A stretch of 64,000 nt of DNA from Streptomyces sp. NBC_00691 (GCF_036226665.1 NZ_CP109007.1:8238281-8302280), one strand, 5' to 3'; counted from the first letter of the stretch, positions 9,048 to 18,598 are shown. Translations and numbers: made by a program. The notes: generated by a model from the sequence alone, not told the origin.

Positions 9048-10704
9048 TCAGCCGATGCGGATGAGGCTGGCGGTCGCGGTGGCGGGCTCCAGGACGGCTG
9101 AGCCGGTGTAGGTGGCGGTGTAGCCGAGGCCCAGCAGGACCGAGATAACCGGGCAAGGGCCGGTGCAGGTGGCGGTGCCGACAGCGTTGGTGACGGCGGT
9201 GCACACGGTGGTGGTGCCGACGGTGAACTTGATCGTGGTGCCGGGGACGGGCTTGCCGGTGGTGGTGTCGGTGAGCGTGGCCGACAGCGCGAGGTTGACG
9301 ATCAGCTGGCCGGGGGCGATGGACAGCAGTACCGGACTTGCCGTGAGTTGGGTGGTGCCCTTCGCGTAGGTGTACCGGTCGGCGGCTGTGGTGGTGCTGG
9401 TGCCGCCGGGGGTGGCGACAGTGATGTCGACCGGTCCGGCCGCGGTGGCGGCGGGGGCCGTGGCGGTGATCGTGGTGTTGTTGACGACGTTGAACGAGGT
9501 GGCGGCCACGGTGCCGAAGCTCACCGCGGTGGCGCCGGTGAGGTGAGCGCCGGTGAGGGTGACGGTCGTGCCCCCCGCGGCGGGGCCGGTGGCCGGGTCG
9601 ATGCCGGTGATGCCAGGGGCCGGGGTGTCGTAGGTGTAGGTGCCGGCGGGGGTGGTGCGGCCCTTGGCGGTCAGGGTGACGTCGACGGAACCGGCCGCGC
9701 GCGGCGGGGCGACTGCGGTGACCGTGGTGTCGTCGACCACCAAGACGCGGCTCGCGGGACGGCCACCGAAGTCGACGGTGGTGGTACCGGTGAGGTTGCT
9801 GCCGGTCAGGGTGAGGGTGGTGGCCCCCGTGGTCGGTCCGTGGTCGGGGGTGAGGGCAGTGACGGTGGGCAGGGCGGCCTTGCCGATCGCCATGCCGTAC
9901 GGGCGGGAGCCAGTGGCGACAGTGGAGACGACCGTGCGCGTAGCGGTGTCGATCACTGACATGTTGTCGGAGAAGGAGTTGCTGGCGTACACGCGGGTGC
10001 CGTCCGGGTCGGCCAGGACGGCGTTCGTTCCGGCTCCGACGCCGATCGTGGCGGTCACGGTGTTGGTCGCGGTGTCCAGGACGGAGACCGAGTTGCCCAG
10101 CCGGTTCCCGACGTAGACGTGGGCGCCGTCGGGAGTGACGGCGATCCCGACCGGGTCGCTGGTGGGGATGGTGGCGGTGACGGTGTTGCTGGCGGTATCG
10201 ACCACGGCCACCGAGTTGCTGTTGAAGTCACCGACGTAGAGCCGGCCGCCGTCCGGGGAGAGGGCGAGCGCGCTCGGATAGGTGCCGGTGGGGATGGTGC
10301 CGGCGACTACCAGCGCAAGCGTGTCGATCACCTCGATCCCGGCGGGGCTGCCGGTATGGGCTACGTAGACCCACCTGCCGTCCGGCGAGATGGTCAGCAT
10401 GCGGGGAGAGGCGCCGACAGGGACGGTGGCGGCGACCGCATTGGCACCGGTGTCGATCACCGACACGGTGTTGCTGCCGTTGTTGGTGACCCACGCCTGG
10501 GAGCCGTCTGGCGTGAGGGCGAGGCCGATCGGTGCGGTGCCGACCGTGATGGTGGCTGTCGTCGCCCCGCTCGCTGAATCGAGGGCGGTGACGGAGTTGC
10601 CGTTCTGGTTCGCCACATAGATGAGCTGTCCCGGGCCGGCCGCGTGCGCGGGGGCGGACGGCAGGACTGCGGCGACGGTGCTGAGCAGTGCGGTATTCGA
10701 TGGG
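9048..10704 (-). pseudogene. YVTN beta-propeller / IPT-repeat surface protein, 5' end lost
   Basis: The protein begins within a signal peptide (LLSTVAAVLPSAPAHA). It continues with six YVTN/NHL-type beta-propeller blades, each with a core like SVIDTATNTVTATI and VTPDG..VYV. Two IPT/TIG Ig-like domains follow, then a C-terminal Big3-like domain. It was probably a secreted adhesive or binding protein. The start codon and first signal-peptide residues are missing: the frame runs straight into an IS630 transposase remnant at about 10705. The long continuous reading frame to 11258 is therefore chimeric rather than a designed fusion. Confidence 0.7.
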
Positions 10705-11572
10705 TTTGGCCCAGGACCTTGTTCTTCGTCGCCCACCTGCGGATCTTCCAGTTCAGGTGGGCGGAAAGGTTGTCCAGGATCATGTAGATCGGGGCGCCGT
10801 CCGGACGGGCGGCTCGGATCGACCGCAGGGCGGCCCAGGTGCGGTCGATGCCCTTGCGGCGCCGGTTGACACCCCACGGCTTGTCGTCGCCGACCGAGTA
10901 GCAGTCGTGGAAGTAGGTGATTCCATGGGTGCGGCGGTAGGTGGCCGGTAACCGGTCCGGGCGGCTCTGTTCGGCCCAGCAGGAGCCGGCGGTGGGGCGG
11001 ATGCCCAGAGGCCCGAACTCGCCGAAGGCGAACGTGCGGGCCGGACGCTCGTTGACCGCGTACTCGATCCGCTCCAGCTCGGTGTCGAAGGCCGGGTCCG
11101 GGGATTCGTTCCAGGTCTTCGTCCGCTGGAAGGTGATCCCCGGCGGGCCAGTAAGCACCGCAGTGCCGCACGGCCGATCTGAACGGTCGGTCGATGTTGC
11201 GGCGTAGATGGTCGACCAGTTTGCGGACCGACCAGCGGGTGAAGGGCTTGCCCAGCACGGTGGGTCGGGTGGTGGCCGTCTGGATGACGAAGTCCTCGTC
11301 GTCACGGTTCAGCAGGCGGGGACGGCCTCCCGCCCACTGAGGGTTCAGGTATCGAGCCCGATCTCGTTGAAGCGGTGGATCACGTCACGGACGGTGTCCT
11401 CGTCCGCCTGGACCAGATGCGCGATCACCGGAACATTGCTGCCGCCGGCCGAGGCCAGCATCATCATCGCCCGCCGAAACCGCACCGAGTGGGTACTGCC
11501 CCGCCGCACGACCTGCTGGAGCTTCTGGCCCTCCTGCTCCGTCAGCCTGCGGACCCTCACCGGTGATGCCAT
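10705..11572 (-). pseudogene. IS630-family transposase remnant
   Basis: The transposase is spread over three frames. The N-terminal helix-turn-helix is RVRRLTEQEGQKLQQVVRRG with VRDVIHRFNEIGLDT, ending at a stop at 11345. The linker GKPFTRWSVRKLVDHLRRN is in a second frame. The catalytic part is in a third: GITFQRTKTWNESPDPAFDT and GAPIYMILDNLSAHLNWKIR, the latter carrying the DN(L)SAH motif. It stops after ATKNKV, before the final catalytic glutamate. An 11-base inverted repeat with a 10-base loop (11584-11615) lies just upstream. The element is dead. Confidence 0.75.
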
Positions 11573-11671
11573 CCCGCCTCCCCTGCTGGTTGGAAGTGCT
11601 CACCTCCAACCAGCACAACGAGCAACCCGGTGAACCTATGCGGTCACAGCACTAGGTTCTGTCGTCAAATG

Positions 11672-12169
11672 TCACGCCCACATCAGGACTGATGCGAGAG
11701 TGACGGCTGCTTCGTAGGACTGAGCGGTCTTGTCGTAGCGGGTGGCGATGCCACGCCACTGCTTCAGTCGGTTGAAGCACCGTTCCACGACGTTGCGGTG
11801 CTTGTAGGTCTCACGGTCGAAGGCCGGCGGGCGGCCACCGCGGCTGCCTCGCCGGGCACGGTTGCGGGCCTGGTCGGCCCGCTCGGGAATCGTGTGCGGT
11901 ATGCCCCGGCGGCGGAGCCAGGCGCGGATCGCCTTCGAGCTGTAGCCCTTGTCGCCCAGGACGTGATCGGGCCGGATCCGGGGGCGTCCCGGTCCGATCC
12001 GGGGCACCCGGATCGCTTCCATCACGGTGGTGAACCGGGTGCAGTCGTTGGTGTTGCCGCCCGTGACGACGAAGGCGAGCGGACGGCCTCTGCCGTCACA
12101 GGCCAGGTGAATCTTGCTGGTCAGACCGCCTCTGGACCGTCCGAGGGCCGGGTCGCGGAGCCCCCTTTT
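11672..12169 (-). CDS. IS5-family transposase, orfB (catalytic C-terminal part)
   Basis: The frame supplies the second and third DDE residues. GDKGYSSKAIRAWLRRRGIP carries the aspartate, and NVVERCFNRLKQWRGIATRY carries the glutamate with the K/R of the Y-(2)-R-(3)-E-(6)-K pattern. No good start codon exists at its beginning. It is probably made only as an OrfAB fusion by -1 slippage at the A4G5 run (complement of 12161-12169). Confidence 0.8.
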   Translation of the reverse strand, partial: KRGLRDPALGRSRGGLTSKIHLACDGRGRPLAFVVTGGNTNDCTRFTTVMEAIRVPRIGPGRPRIRPDHVLGDKGYSSKAIRAWLRRRGIPHTIPERADQARNRARRGSRGGRPPAFDRETYKHRNVVERCFNRLKQWRGIATRYDKTAQSYEAAVTLASVLMWA

Positions 12170-12519
12170 CGAGCCCCGGCCGCGTGCTGGTGAGCCCGGA
12201 CGATCGTGGAATCGACGGAAACCAGCCACTCGATGGCGCCCGCCGCGTCAGCCTTCGCCTGCGCGGCCCGCAGCATGCGGTCGAACGTGCCGTCCGCCGC
12301 CCACCTGCGAAAACGCGTGTGCAGCGTGGCCCACGGACCATAGCGCTCGGGTACATCCCGCCAGGCCGTCCCGGTCCGGAACTTCCACACGATCCCGTTC
12401 AGGACCCGGCGGTCGTCCAGCCGCTTCCGTCCCCGCAGTGACTCGGGCAGCAACGGCCGGACGAAGTCCCACTCGGCCTCGGACAGTTCATGACGACGTA
12501 TCACGACACCATGATCCAT
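12121..12519 (-). CDS. IS5-family transposase, orfA (N-terminal part)
   Basis: This 132-residue frame begins MDHGVVIRRHELSEAEWDFV and contains the IS5 N-terminal domain (RTGTAWRDVPERYGPWATLH) and the first catalytic aspartate in VSVDSTIVRAHQHA. It overlaps orfB. At the A4G5 run a -1 shift would join RK to RGLRDPALGRSRGG. The DDE triad is complete across both frames, so the element may be active. Confidence 0.8.
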   Translation of the reverse strand: MDHGVVIRRHELSEAEWDFVRPLLPESLRGRKRLDDRRVLNGIVWKFRTGTAWRDVPERYGPWATLHTRFRRWAADGTFDRMLRAAQAKADAAGAIEWLVSVDSTIVRAHQHAAGARKGGSATRPSDGPEAV

Positions 12520-12549
12520 CAGTGATGATCATTTGAAGACACTGCCTAG

Positions 12550-12720
12550 GGCCTGTCGTCAAACTCCCGTCTGCCCCGCGACGCCTGGCACGCACTCTCG
12601 CCGCACCGGGCGAAAGCCCGAGTACGTCCAGTACGAGGGCTTCCTCCCGGCACACCGAGAGCACGCACCAGACGCCGCAGGGCCGCCCTCCGGGCGACGA
12701 CGGGAGTTTGACGACAGGCC
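12550..12720. mobile_element. MITE with perfect terminal inverted repeats
   Basis: A 171-base non-coding element has perfect 22-base terminal inverted repeats (12550-12571 and 12699-12720) beginning GGCCTGTCGTCAAACTCCC. It is flanked by CTAG on both sides (12546-12549 and 12721-12724). Its ends resemble those of the adjacent IS5-family element (TGTCGTCAAA is common to both), so a related transposase could mobilise it. It encodes no transposase. Confidence 0.8.
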
Positions 12721-12807
12721 CTAGGTGCGGGCGCGCAAGGTTCGGCGTCACATGACCTGTTGCAGCGAAGGTTGAGTTTTGCTCATCGAGATTGAGTGGT
12801 GCCGCCA

Positions 12808-13173
12808 TCAGGAGGACACGGTCAAGGTCAGCGAGGCGGCGGCGGTGGCGAAGTAGAGACCGGGAAACGCGAGGTTGTAGAGCACCCGGGCGCGCAGATG
12901 GAAGGCGAGCGCACCCAGATAGAGCACGCCGAGACCGAAGGCGGCGGCTGCGCCGACGGTGCGTAGTGCGGCGTCGCAGAGACCGAGGAGGAGGCCCGCC
13001 GCACCAGCCAGCTTGAGGACGGCCAGCCAAGGCAGCCAAGATCGAGGAACGCCCACCTCCGCTGAGTTGGCCAGCACGAAGCGCGCCCTGGCGAGGTCGG
13101 CGGCGGCGATACCTACGTTGATGGCGGCGGTGAACAGGGTGACGACAAGGAGCGCAAGCTGGTTACCGGTCAT
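12808..13173 (-). CDS. DoxX-like small membrane protein
   Basis: A 121-residue inner-membrane protein with four predicted helices in the DoxX/DUF4870-like arrangement: an N-terminal LALLVVTLFTAAINVGIAA helix, WLAVLKLAGAAGLLLGL, LGVLYLGALAFHLRARV and a final FPGLYFATAAASLTL. The function of such proteins is poorly defined; some affect quinone or thiol metabolism. It is transcribed divergently from a LysR regulator whose start is about 60 bases away, which suggests it may be that regulator's target. The inner ATG at 13173 is preferred. Confidence 0.7.
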   Translation of the reverse strand: MTGNQLALLVVTLFTAAINVGIAAADLARARFVLANSAEVGVPRSWLPWLAVLKLAGAAGLLLGLCDAALRTVGAAAAFGLGVLYLGALAFHLRARVLYNLAFPGLYFATAAASLTLTVSS

Positions 13174-13233
13174 GCCTTCAGGGTCTGCGGGCACTTCGGC
13201 ACCGTCCAATACCTGCTTCTATAACCTGGTGGC

Positions 13234-14115
13234 ATGGACGGGAACACGTGCTTGCTTCGGTACTTCGTCGCAGTGGCGGAGGAGGGCAGCCTGACCGGGG
13301 CAGCGGAGCGGCTGTTCGTCTCGCAGCCTGCGCTGACGAAGCAGATCCGGCGGCTGGAGGACGATCTCGGGGTACGGCTCTTCGTGCGTTCGCGGTCCGG
13401 GATGGCGCCGACCGAGGCTGGTCGTGAGTTCGCCTCGCGGGTGCCCGCGCTGCTGGACAGCTGGGACGAGGCGGTGCGGGCAACCGGTGGGGCGGCGCAG
13501 GTGCTGCGCTTGGGCTTCCTGGACGCGGGCGCAGTAGGTGCCATTCCCGAGGTCATCGCCGAGTTCCGCCAGGCGCAGCCGAAGTGGCGGGTGGAACTGC
13601 GACAGTTCGACTGGTCGGACCCGAGCGTCGGCCTGGCCCGGGGGGAAGTAGACGCGGCAGTGGTGCGTTTGCCGTTTCCGGGGCAGGAGAGGTTGGTAGT
13701 GGGGGAGTTGTTCGTTGAGGAGCGTGGGGTGCTGCTACCAGCCCGGCATCCGCTGGCGAACAACAAAACGGTGGAGTTCTGGGAGCTGTGGGACGAGTCG
13801 TTCGTCGCGGCCGGAGCCGAGACCGGAGCCTGGCGGGACCACTGGCTGGCGGCGGAGGAGCGGGACGGACACCCCGTGCGGGTTGGCGCGGTCACCAGCC
13901 GTCCCGACGAGTGGCTCGGAGCGGTTGCTGGCGGCTGCGTGGCGCTGGCCCCGGCGTCGGTGGCTCGTTTCCACTCCCACCCGGACGTAGTCTTCCGTCC
14001 AGTCCGCGGGGTCTCACCGAGCCGGGTGGGGCTGGCCCGGCCTCGGGAGCGGATGCACGAGGCGGCACTGGATGAGCTGCTGGAGGCCATCGTGCGGCGA
14101 CTGATACGGAGTTGA
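13234..14115 (+). CDS. LysR-family transcriptional regulator
   Basis: A 293-residue LysR-type regulator. The N-terminal winged helix-turn-helix is clear: YFVAVAEEGSLTGAAERLFV, then SQPALTKQIRRLEDDLGVRL. It is followed by a substrate-binding domain (about residues 85-290). It faces the DoxX-like gene across a ~60-base gap, the usual geometry for a LysR protein that regulates itself and its divergent neighbour. The effector is unknown. Confidence 0.9.
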   Translation: MDGNTCLLRYFVAVAEEGSLTGAAERLFVSQPALTKQIRRLEDDLGVRLFVRSRSGMAPTEAGREFASRVPALLDSWDEAVRATGGAAQVLRLGFLDAGAVGAIPEVIAEFRQAQPKWRVELRQFDWSDPSVGLARGEVDAAVVRLPFPGQERLVVGELFVEERGVLLPARHPLANNKTVEFWELWDESFVAAGAETGAWRDHWLAAEERDGHPVRVGAVTSRPDEWLGAVAGGCVALAPASVARFHSHPDVVFRPVRGVSPSRVGLARPRERMHEAALDELLEAIVRRLIRS

Positions 14116-14202
14116 CGACGGGGCCTCTCAACGGCCTCTCAGTTCTCCCCGGAGGCGGCCAGCAAATCCCGCTCAGGTCACCGTTCTCGGAGGGACTTTC
14201 GA

Positions 14203-14558
14203 ATGACTGAGAATGTGCGGGGTTACCGCGAGACGTCGGGCCGTGCGGCCAGAGCCGACCTGACGGGTTCCCAGGTCAAGGCGGCCGACGGTTCGATCGG
14301 CAAGGTCGACAAGCATTCCGCCGAGGTCGGCTCTTCGTACATCGTGGTCGGCACCGGCCCGTGCATCTTCGGCAGGGAGGTTCTTCTGCCGGCGGGACGA
14401 TCGACCGGGTGGGCGTCCGGGAGGAGAAGGTGTACCTCGGCTGGACCAAGGACCAGATCAAGGCCGCTCCGGTGTCCGAGATGGACAGGCACCTCGGCAA
14501 CGAGGACGACCACCGTCAGGTCGGCGGCTACTACGCCGACCCCTCGAACCGCCTGTGA
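14203..14558 (+). pseudogene. frameshifted second copy of the PRC-barrel gene
   Basis: This is a diverged duplicate of the gene at 8032-8388, sharing the leader (a G-rich Shine-Dalgarno then ACTTTCGAATGACTGAGAA). The first frame matches as far as GREVLLPAG at about 14395. A one-base loss then moves the match to another frame (GTIDRVGVREEKVYLGWTKD and RHLGNEDDHRQVGGYYADPS) down to the same NRL end. The full-length protein cannot be made without frameshifting. Confidence 0.8.
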
Positions 14559-14598
14559 GGCTGCCGCAGACGCACCATGAGCGCGTCGCGGGCGAAGT

Positions 14599-14650
14599 CC
14601 CGAGTGAAGCCCCGGACCCGATCCTCAAGGCCGGGGCCACTTCACTCGGG
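14599..14650. terminator. hairpin downstream of PRC-barrel pseudogene
   Basis: Complementary segments at 14599-14615 and 14631-14650 (CCCGAGTGAAG with CCCCGG, and their complements) can form an imperfect stem about 40 bases after the pseudogene. Confidence 0.55.
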
Positions 14651-14770
14651 TTCACGGGGGTCGGCGCAGGGAGGGCGGGAGGCTGGCTTCGGCCCGGAGT
14701 GGTTCGGACGCTTCCACGAATCTGCTGGGTGTGTCAGGCACTTGGGTGGCCTGTGGGCGGTTGAGCCAGC

Positions 14771-14842
14771 GGCGGGGCGGCGGGGCGGCGGGGCGGCGGG
14801 GCGGCGGGGCGGCGGGGCGGCGGGGCGGCGGTGCGGCGGTGC
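14771..14842. repeat. tandem repeat of GGCGGGGC
   Basis: Nine consecutive 8-base units: seven perfect GGCGGGGC and two GGCGGTGC. Such runs expand and contract by replication slippage. On the minus strand it reads as Pro/Arg/Ala repeats at the tail of a short frame, which probably reflects the repeat rather than a protein. Confidence 0.85.
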
Positions 14843-16070
14843 GTGGCTGCGGTGGCTCTGCTGTGTCGCTGTGGGCGCAGGGGAGCAGCTGGTGGTGCCG
14901 GCGGGGCGAAGCGCTGCTGGAGGGCGGGGCAGCGTGCCCACCAGGGGCATTCGGAAGTCCTGCCGGCGGGCGTTGGTCAGGGTGTCGAGCAGGACGCGGA
15001 TGACGCCGTCCTTACGGGCATCGGCCAGCGCCTGGCGCAGGCAGTCGACGGTATCCATGTCAACTCTCCGGTTGCCCCCGGCAACGCAGTCCCGTCGAAG
15101 CGCGCGGCCTGCCGGTACACCTCGGCTGCGAGGGTGCTGTAGAGGTGGCCGCCGATGGTGGTGGTGGTGCGACCACTGCGGTGCGGTCGTTGCTCATCAC
15201 GATGCACCTCACCCGAGGCAGGGGTCGATCGCCTCAGGCCCGGTGGTCCGTACGGGGGCATGCGGGGCGGGGCTGGGGGGCCGGGCGGTGAGCATCGGGG
15301 GGAGGCCTTCGCACAGTCGGAGCACGCGCGCGAGCACGCTGAGCGAGGCGCCGGTGGCGGGGCCGGACGGCACGTGTCGATACCCCGTCAGAGCCGGCGT
15401 GAGGTGGTAGTAGGACGAGTCCGGCTCGGCCCCGAGCAACGTGCAGTCACGATGAGGACAGTCACCCCGCGGGGCTCCGCAATCGGCCGCACTGTGACTG
15501 CTCCTTGTACGCGTGGGGGAGGGTCCCGCAGCGACGTCGGCCTCGGCGTCACGGATGGCCTGCCCCCTGCGCCGGCAGGGCTGGCCCCTTCTCGACGGTT
15601 GCGCGGGTGATGCAGCCGACCCGCTTCCTGTGGGGGATGGTCTCCTGGCTGATCTTCCGGGGGAGCACGCGCAGACGGCTGCTCCCTTGCCGGCCTGCGG
15701 GGGCTGCTGGGCAGGGCAGCGGCATGGTGTAGGCGGAGGTGATCCGCCCCGGTGCTCTGACCGGACGGCTTCGGGTCGTCCGTGTCGCCGGCGTCGCGAC
15801 CGATGCGGCGGGGAGTAAGAGCGTCGCCATCGACATTGTTTCGATCAGAAAGGCGCCAGTACAGGGGGCGCACCTCCTAGTTGGTCGATGGACCTCGGTC
15901 ATACGTGTGCCCACTGAGCTGTGGGTATTTCAGATGAGCAGGATCGAAACTCTTTCGTAAAACAAACCGAACATGGGGATTGACCTGGGTTACGCGCAGG
16001 TTTCAGAATCGCTCGCGGCTGCCGGGATCTGGCCTGGATCGGCCTTGCCGAACCCTCAAGGAGGAGAACG
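14843..16070. other. 1.2-kb region with coding-like fragments but no intact gene
   Basis: Two minus-strand pieces have strongly G/C third positions. The first is about 14930-15200, where one frame reads IGGHLYSTLAAEVYRQAARF and the adjacent frame continues from an ATG at 15058 as MDTVDCLRQALADARKDGVI. The second is about 15290-15439 (SSYYHLTPALTGYRHVPSGP). Neither is recognised; the first looks like one gene broken by a frameshift. The last ~150 bases should hold the promoter of the GH8 gene. Confidence 0.35.
15945..15957. promoter_or_regulatory. CGAAA-N3-TTTCG operator upstream of GH8 gene
   Basis: The perfect palindrome CGAAACTCTTTCG lies 114 bases before the GTG start. The same half-sites with a 3-base spacer occur before the GH10 gene (21149-21161) and before bxlE (26665-26677), implying shared control, most plausibly by the LacI-type BxlR. 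Confidence 0.65.
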
Positions 16071-18491
16071 GTGCTCACCACCCCGTCGCGACGCGACGCA
16101 CTTTCATGGCGGATTCGCGCCATCGCCCCACTGGCCCTGCTTGCCCTGGGCGCGGGCCTGCTGTCGCCGGCCCTCATGGCGGCGCCTTCCGCTCGGGCGG
16201 CGACCCTTCTGTCGACGTCGCAGGCCGAGACGATGACGAAGGACGGCGGCTGCACGAGCCTGCAGGCCACATACGCCGAGTACTACTGCAACAACGACTC
16301 CACCTCCGCCGAGCACACCTTCGGCCAGGCGGGCCGCTACCGGATCGAGGTGACGGGAGCGTCGAGCGCCGCCGACACGGCCGGCATCAGCGTCTTCGTC
16401 GGCGGCCAGAAGGTGGCGGCGTTGCGCTTCACGGGTACCGCGTGGTCCTCGAAGGAGGCCGTCTTCGACATCGCCGCGCCGGGCGCCTCGCGGGTCCGCT
16501 TCACCTTGGAGACGGACAACGGCAGCAACGACACCCGGATCGACCGGTACACACTCTCGTACGAAGGCTCCTCGCCCACCACGCCACCGGCGCCGTCGCC
16601 CTCCGCGACGGGTGCGTACGCCAGCGGGAAGTACCGCAACCTGTTCCGGGAGTGGAACCCCACCCTGACCGACGCCGCGGTCGACGCCAAGGTCGACGCG
16701 TACTGGGACGCCTTCTTCGGGAACACCGACGACGATCGAAGGCTCTACTATGCCTCCGGTTCCAACGGCAACGGGCCCCTGGCCTACATCAAGGACACCG
16801 GCAACGACGACGTCCGCTCCGAGGGCATCAGCTACGGCATGATGATCGCCGTCCAACTCGACAAGAAGTCCGAGTTCGACGCCCTGTGGAACTGGGCGAA
16901 GACGCACATGCAGCACAAGAGCGGTGCCCGCACCGGCTACTTCTGCTGGCAGGCCTCGTACGCCGGCTCCTGTCTGGACAACAACCCGGCGACCGACGGC
17001 GAGGAGTACTTCGCCACCGCGCTCTTCTTCGCCGGCCACCGCTGGGGCGACGGCACGGGCATCTACGACTACACGGGTGAGGCCGACACCATCCTCGACG
17101 TCATGCTCCACAAGGAGGACATGAACGGCGGCGTCGTCGACAGCGTCACCAACATGTTCGACCGCACCCACAAGATGCCAGTCTTCGTGCCCTACAGCAC
17201 CGCCGCGCAGTTCTCCGATCCCTCCTACCACCTGCCCGCCTTCTATGAGCTGTGGGCCCGGTGGGCCGACGGCTATCAGGGCAGGCAGGCCGAGGACCGG
17301 CAGTTCTGGAGGGACGCAGCCCAGGCCAGCCGCGCCTACTTTGCGAAGTCGACCCACCCCGAAACGGGCCTGAACCCCGATTATGCCGAGTTCGGCGGCG
17401 CGCCGAACAACACCGGCAACCACGGCGACTTCCGCTTCGACGCCTGGCGGACCTCAGTCAACTGGGCCGTTGACCACGCGTGGTGGGCCGCTGACTCCGC
17501 CGCGACGTCGCGCACCGACCGCCTGCAGAGTTTCTTCGTCTCCCAGGGCCCCCACGCCTACGTGAACCAGTACTCCCTCTCCGGCCGCCCGCTGTCCTCC
17601 GACCGGTCCCCGGGGCTGATCGCGTCCAACGGCGCGGCCTCGCTCGCCGCGACCCATGCGCGGGCCTGGGGCTTCGTCGAGGAGCTGTGGAACCTCGAAC
17701 CGCCCACGGGCAGGTACCGCTACTACGACGGCCTGCTCAGCTTCATGGGCCTGCTGCACGCCAGCGGCAACTTCCGGATCCACGGACCCCGCGAGACCAC
17801 CCCGACGCCGACGCCCACCGATTCGCCCGCCGCCACCATCCCCGCCGATCCCTCCGGCCTCACCGCCACCGCCGGAGCGGGACAGATCGCGCTGGCCTGG
17901 ACCGACAACTCCTCCAACGAGACCGTCTTCCGCATCGAGCGGCGCACGGTCGGCGGCACCTGGGCGGTGCTGGCCACGCCAGGGGCTGGCACGACCTCCT
18001 ACACCGACACCGGTCTGGCGGCCGGAACCTCGTACACCTACCGGGTCCGGGCCGGCAACGCCGCCGGGGTCTCGGCCTGGACGAACGAGGCCACGGGGCG
18101 GACGCCCGCCGGCGTGAGCCGGGACCCGTACACCGTCATCGAGGCGGAGTCCTACGACAGTGCCGCCTACGTGACGACCCGGTCCGCCGCCAGCGGCACC
18201 GTCGTCGACCTCACCGGCAGAACGAGCGTTCTCGTGCTCGACGGGGTCCAGTTCGGCACAGCCGGGGCAGCGGGCGTCGGCTTCCGGGCCTCCACCACCA
18301 CCCCCGGCGTCAACGTCCATGTCCGGATCGGCAGCGCGACGGCCTCCCCCGCCTGCACGGTGTATCCCGACAGCAACGGCGCCTGGCACCTGAAGTCCAA
18401 CAGCTGCTACCCGCGCCCGGCCGGGACCACGAGGGTGTACATCACTTCCACCGGACCGGTGTCACTCGACAACCTCTCCTTTACCTCCTGA
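16071..18491 (+). CDS. secreted GH8 glycosidase with FnIII and carbohydrate-binding modules
   Basis: An 806-residue exported enzyme. Signal peptide 1-43 ends APSARA. An N-terminal beta-sandwich CBM-like domain (about 44-165) and a Pro/Thr/Ser linker follow. The GH8 catalytic domain (about 178-565) carries SEGISYGMMIAVQL with the expected acid glutamate, and DFRFDAWRTSVNWAVDHAWW with the likely base region. A TPTPTPTDSP linker, a fibronectin type III domain (about 590-670) and a C-terminal CBM6/35-like domain starting YTVIEAESYDSAAY complete it. GH8 includes endoglucanases and reducing-end xylose-releasing exo-oligoxylanases. The xylan-gene setting and operator favour a xylo-oligosaccharide substrate. 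The GTG at 16071 follows AAGGAGGAG. Confidence 0.85.
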   Translation: MLTTPSRRDALSWRIRAIAPLALLALGAGLLSPALMAAPSARAATLLSTSQAETMTKDGGCTSLQATYAEYYCNNDSTSAEHTFGQAGRYRIEVTGASSAADTAGISVFVGGQKVAALRFTGTAWSSKEAVFDIAAPGASRVRFTLETDNGSNDTRIDRYTLSYEGSSPTTPPAPSPSATGAYASGKYRNLFREWNPTLTDAAVDAKVDAYWDAFFGNTDDDRRLYYASGSNGNGPLAYIKDTGNDDVRSEGISYGMMIAVQLDKKSEFDALWNWAKTHMQHKSGARTGYFCWQASYAGSCLDNNPATDGEEYFATALFFAGHRWGDGTGIYDYTGEADTILDVMLHKEDMNGGVVDSVTNMFDRTHKMPVFVPYSTAAQFSDPSYHLPAFYELWARWADGYQGRQAEDRQFWRDAAQASRAYFAKSTHPETGLNPDYAEFGGAPNNTGNHGDFRFDAWRTSVNWAVDHAWWAADSAATSRTDRLQSFFVSQGPHAYVNQYSLSGRPLSSDRSPGLIASNGAASLAATHARAWGFVEELWNLEPPTGRYRYYDGLLSFMGLLHASGNFRIHGPRETTPTPTPTDSPAATIPADPSGLTATAGAGQIALAWTDNSSNETVFRIERRTVGGTWAVLATPGAGTTSYTDTGLAAGTSYTYRVRAGNAAGVSAWTNEATGRTPAGVSRDPYTVIEAESYDSAAYVTTRSAASGTVVDLTGRTSVLVLDGVQFGTAGAAGVGFRASTTTPGVNVHVRIGSATASPACTVYPDSNGAWHLKSNSCYPRPAGTTRVYITSTGPVSLDNLSFTS

Positions 18492-18510
18492 GCACCACCT
18501 CGCACCACAC

Positions 18511-18538
18511 CCCCGGGGAAGCCGTCTTCCCCGGGGGC
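18511..18538. terminator. hairpin terminator after GH8 gene
   Basis: Perfect 12-base arms (CCCCCGGGGAAG and its complement) with a 4-base loop start 20 bases past the stop codon. Confidence 0.8.
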
Positions 18539-18598
18539 CTCTCGCCATCCAGGCACTCACTTCGCCCGGGTACCGCCGACTCTCCGAGAGACACGAGC

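Larger units (their letters stand above)
11656..12545 (-). mobile_element. IS5-family insertion sequence, apparently intact
   Basis: An 890-base element has imperfect terminal inverted repeats: GTTCTGTCGTCAAATG at the left and, read inward, GCAGTGTCTTCAAATG at the right. It is flanked on both sides by CTAG, a 4-base target duplication of IS5 type. It encodes two overlapping frames joined by a slippery A4G5 run. Its right CTAG is also the left CTAG of the MITE at 12550-12720. Confidence 0.8.

Noticed and set aside
9048..11258. A single 736-residue protein with a novel N-terminal domain
   Set aside because: The N-terminal part is out-of-frame IS630 sequence. The propeller begins with a truncated signal peptide at about 10700.
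14771..14842. CRISPR-like periodic repeat
   Set aside because: Units are 8 bases with no spacers and no cas genes are nearby. It is a simple tandem repeat; no CRISPR array was found anywhere in the window.
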